Below are positions 63,212-64,000 of a DNA stretch of 64,000 nucleotides, one piece after another. The translations under genes were made by a program, and so were the position numbers. Each line of letters begins with the position of its first letter. Position 1 is the first letter of the stretch. The DNA is from Turritopsis dohrnii (Eukaryota; Cnidaria; Hydrozoa; Anthoathecata; Oceaniidae), in the NCBI GenBank assembly GCA_027922465.2, contig BQMF02000028.1, positions 806,001-870,000 of the forward strand. The letters run 5' to 3'. Below the pieces are notes generated by a model. That model was not told the DNA's origin. It ran no database searches and was given only the letters and a program-made list of their open reading frames with translations.

Positions 63212-64000
63212 ATGGGCAGGTTGATTTGGCATGGAATGACCCTACTGTATGTCATATTTTATTTTGCAAAATTTATATATTGTCAATTTTCCTGTACGAA
63301 CAACGAGCGTAAATCAAAACACAATACAAATGACAGTCTGTAAATTAAATCAAGCCGGAACACGAACTTCTTCTTTCAGCTATGTAGTGATTTGGTTATG
63401 AATATGTATTTTCACTACCAAAATTTTTTTTTCCATTTGGGATTTATATATGAAGGTCGTTTTTACCACAAAATAAACAATGAGTGTGAACATAATTTTT
63501 TGAACATGTTTATTCTGAATACTTGAATTTAGTTTTATAAATTGTCACTTTAAGCCCATCTTTTTTTTGAAAATAACTATTCTGTCCTAATTTGAAATGT
63601 TACATGTAACATTCTTTAGTAGAGATTTTGATTGCTTTCGATAGTTATTTGCTTATACTATGTCTTTCCCAAGTATACTGTGGTATCAAAATTAGTTTTA
63701 ACAATTTTCTTTTCTTCCTTTGTACAGAAAACCTGTATACAAATTTGATTGTATAATGTTGTAAGATAATTTTATCCAAGTTACAAAAAGCAAGCGTTCT
63801 CTCAAATTACAATGTTTACCGTGATTTTATGGTATAAAGGATAGGAACTTGTCAAGCTTCTGCAACAATAAAGATCATACATATTATGTTATGATGAAAT
63901 TGTCTTACACATTGATGGGGTTGTTGATATGCAGTTGTTAAAGGGGAAATATTAGTTGCATTTTAGCTATGTGTCTATAGTAACTTCTCAGTCACTTTTT
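63212..64000. other. Gene-free stretch
   Basis: AT-rich; no gene, RNA or repeat is recognised up to the window edge. Confidence 0.5.

Overview
The window is AT-rich DNA from a eukaryote, almost certainly an invertebrate metazoan. Evidence: spliceosomal GT..AG introns, metazoan-type LINEs, a Polinton polymerase, Helentron-type Helitrons, a Crypton-like tyrosine recombinase gene, an alpha-kinase fragment and a SET-domain exon. A cnidarian or mollusc would fit, but nothing in the sequence fixes the phylum. There are no operons. Most recognisable coding sequence belongs to transposable elements, many of them nested and in different states of decay. LAYOUT. 1-4999 (minus): the 3' part of a Helitron/Helentron encoding a 2A-like motif, a herpesvirus-tegument-type (C76) protease-like domain, a HUH Rep, a Pif1-type helicase and the start of an endonuclease domain cut off by the window edge. 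5008-9513: a decamer repeat, a small MITE, one SET-domain exon and otherwise gene-free DNA. 9514-18618: one solitary and six further non-autonomous Helitron copies; most of the six are joined exactly end to end as CTAG/TC. The array is invaded by a TA-targeting DDE transposon (12616-14630) and by a poly(A)-tailed retrocopy that was itself invaded by another Helitron. 19017-19735 (minus): a LINE ORF1p. 20434-27622: two neighbouring but different pogo-like DNA transposons, B (21669-24740) and C (25038-27622). Each carries a DD35D transposase divergent from a HIRAN-domain protein, and the two genes are separated by a short spacer with several TTCGAA palindromes. C sits inside a Helitron helicase gene. 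28672-34327: a 5.66-kb TIR element (D) encoding a Cys-rich and CXC-domain protein of unassigned superfamily. 35100-35709: a broken alpha-kinase domain. 36395-39424: a nearly intact L2/CR1-group LINE. 39709-42868 (minus): a Polinton DNA polymerase B with a small downstream ORF, cut at its N-terminal side by a second LINE copy (42869-43706). 44810-56570 (minus): a multi-exon Crypton-like tyrosine recombinase gene with phase-compatible exons but several nonsense codons and frameshifts. It is interspersed with a Tigger-like MITE, a 124-bp satellite and a 392-bp MITE whose ends resemble those of element B. 58667-63207: a TTAA-flanked element (E) with about 680-bp terminal inverted repeats and a spliced transposase-like gene on the minus strand. 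HOW THE GENES WORK TOGETHER. There is no host pathway here. The functional units are transposon modules: Rep plus helicase plus endonuclease plus protease (Helentron), transposase plus HIRAN protein (B and C), and endonuclease plus reverse transcriptase (LINE). The transposase-HIRAN pairing is the best candidate for a previously undescribed arrangement.
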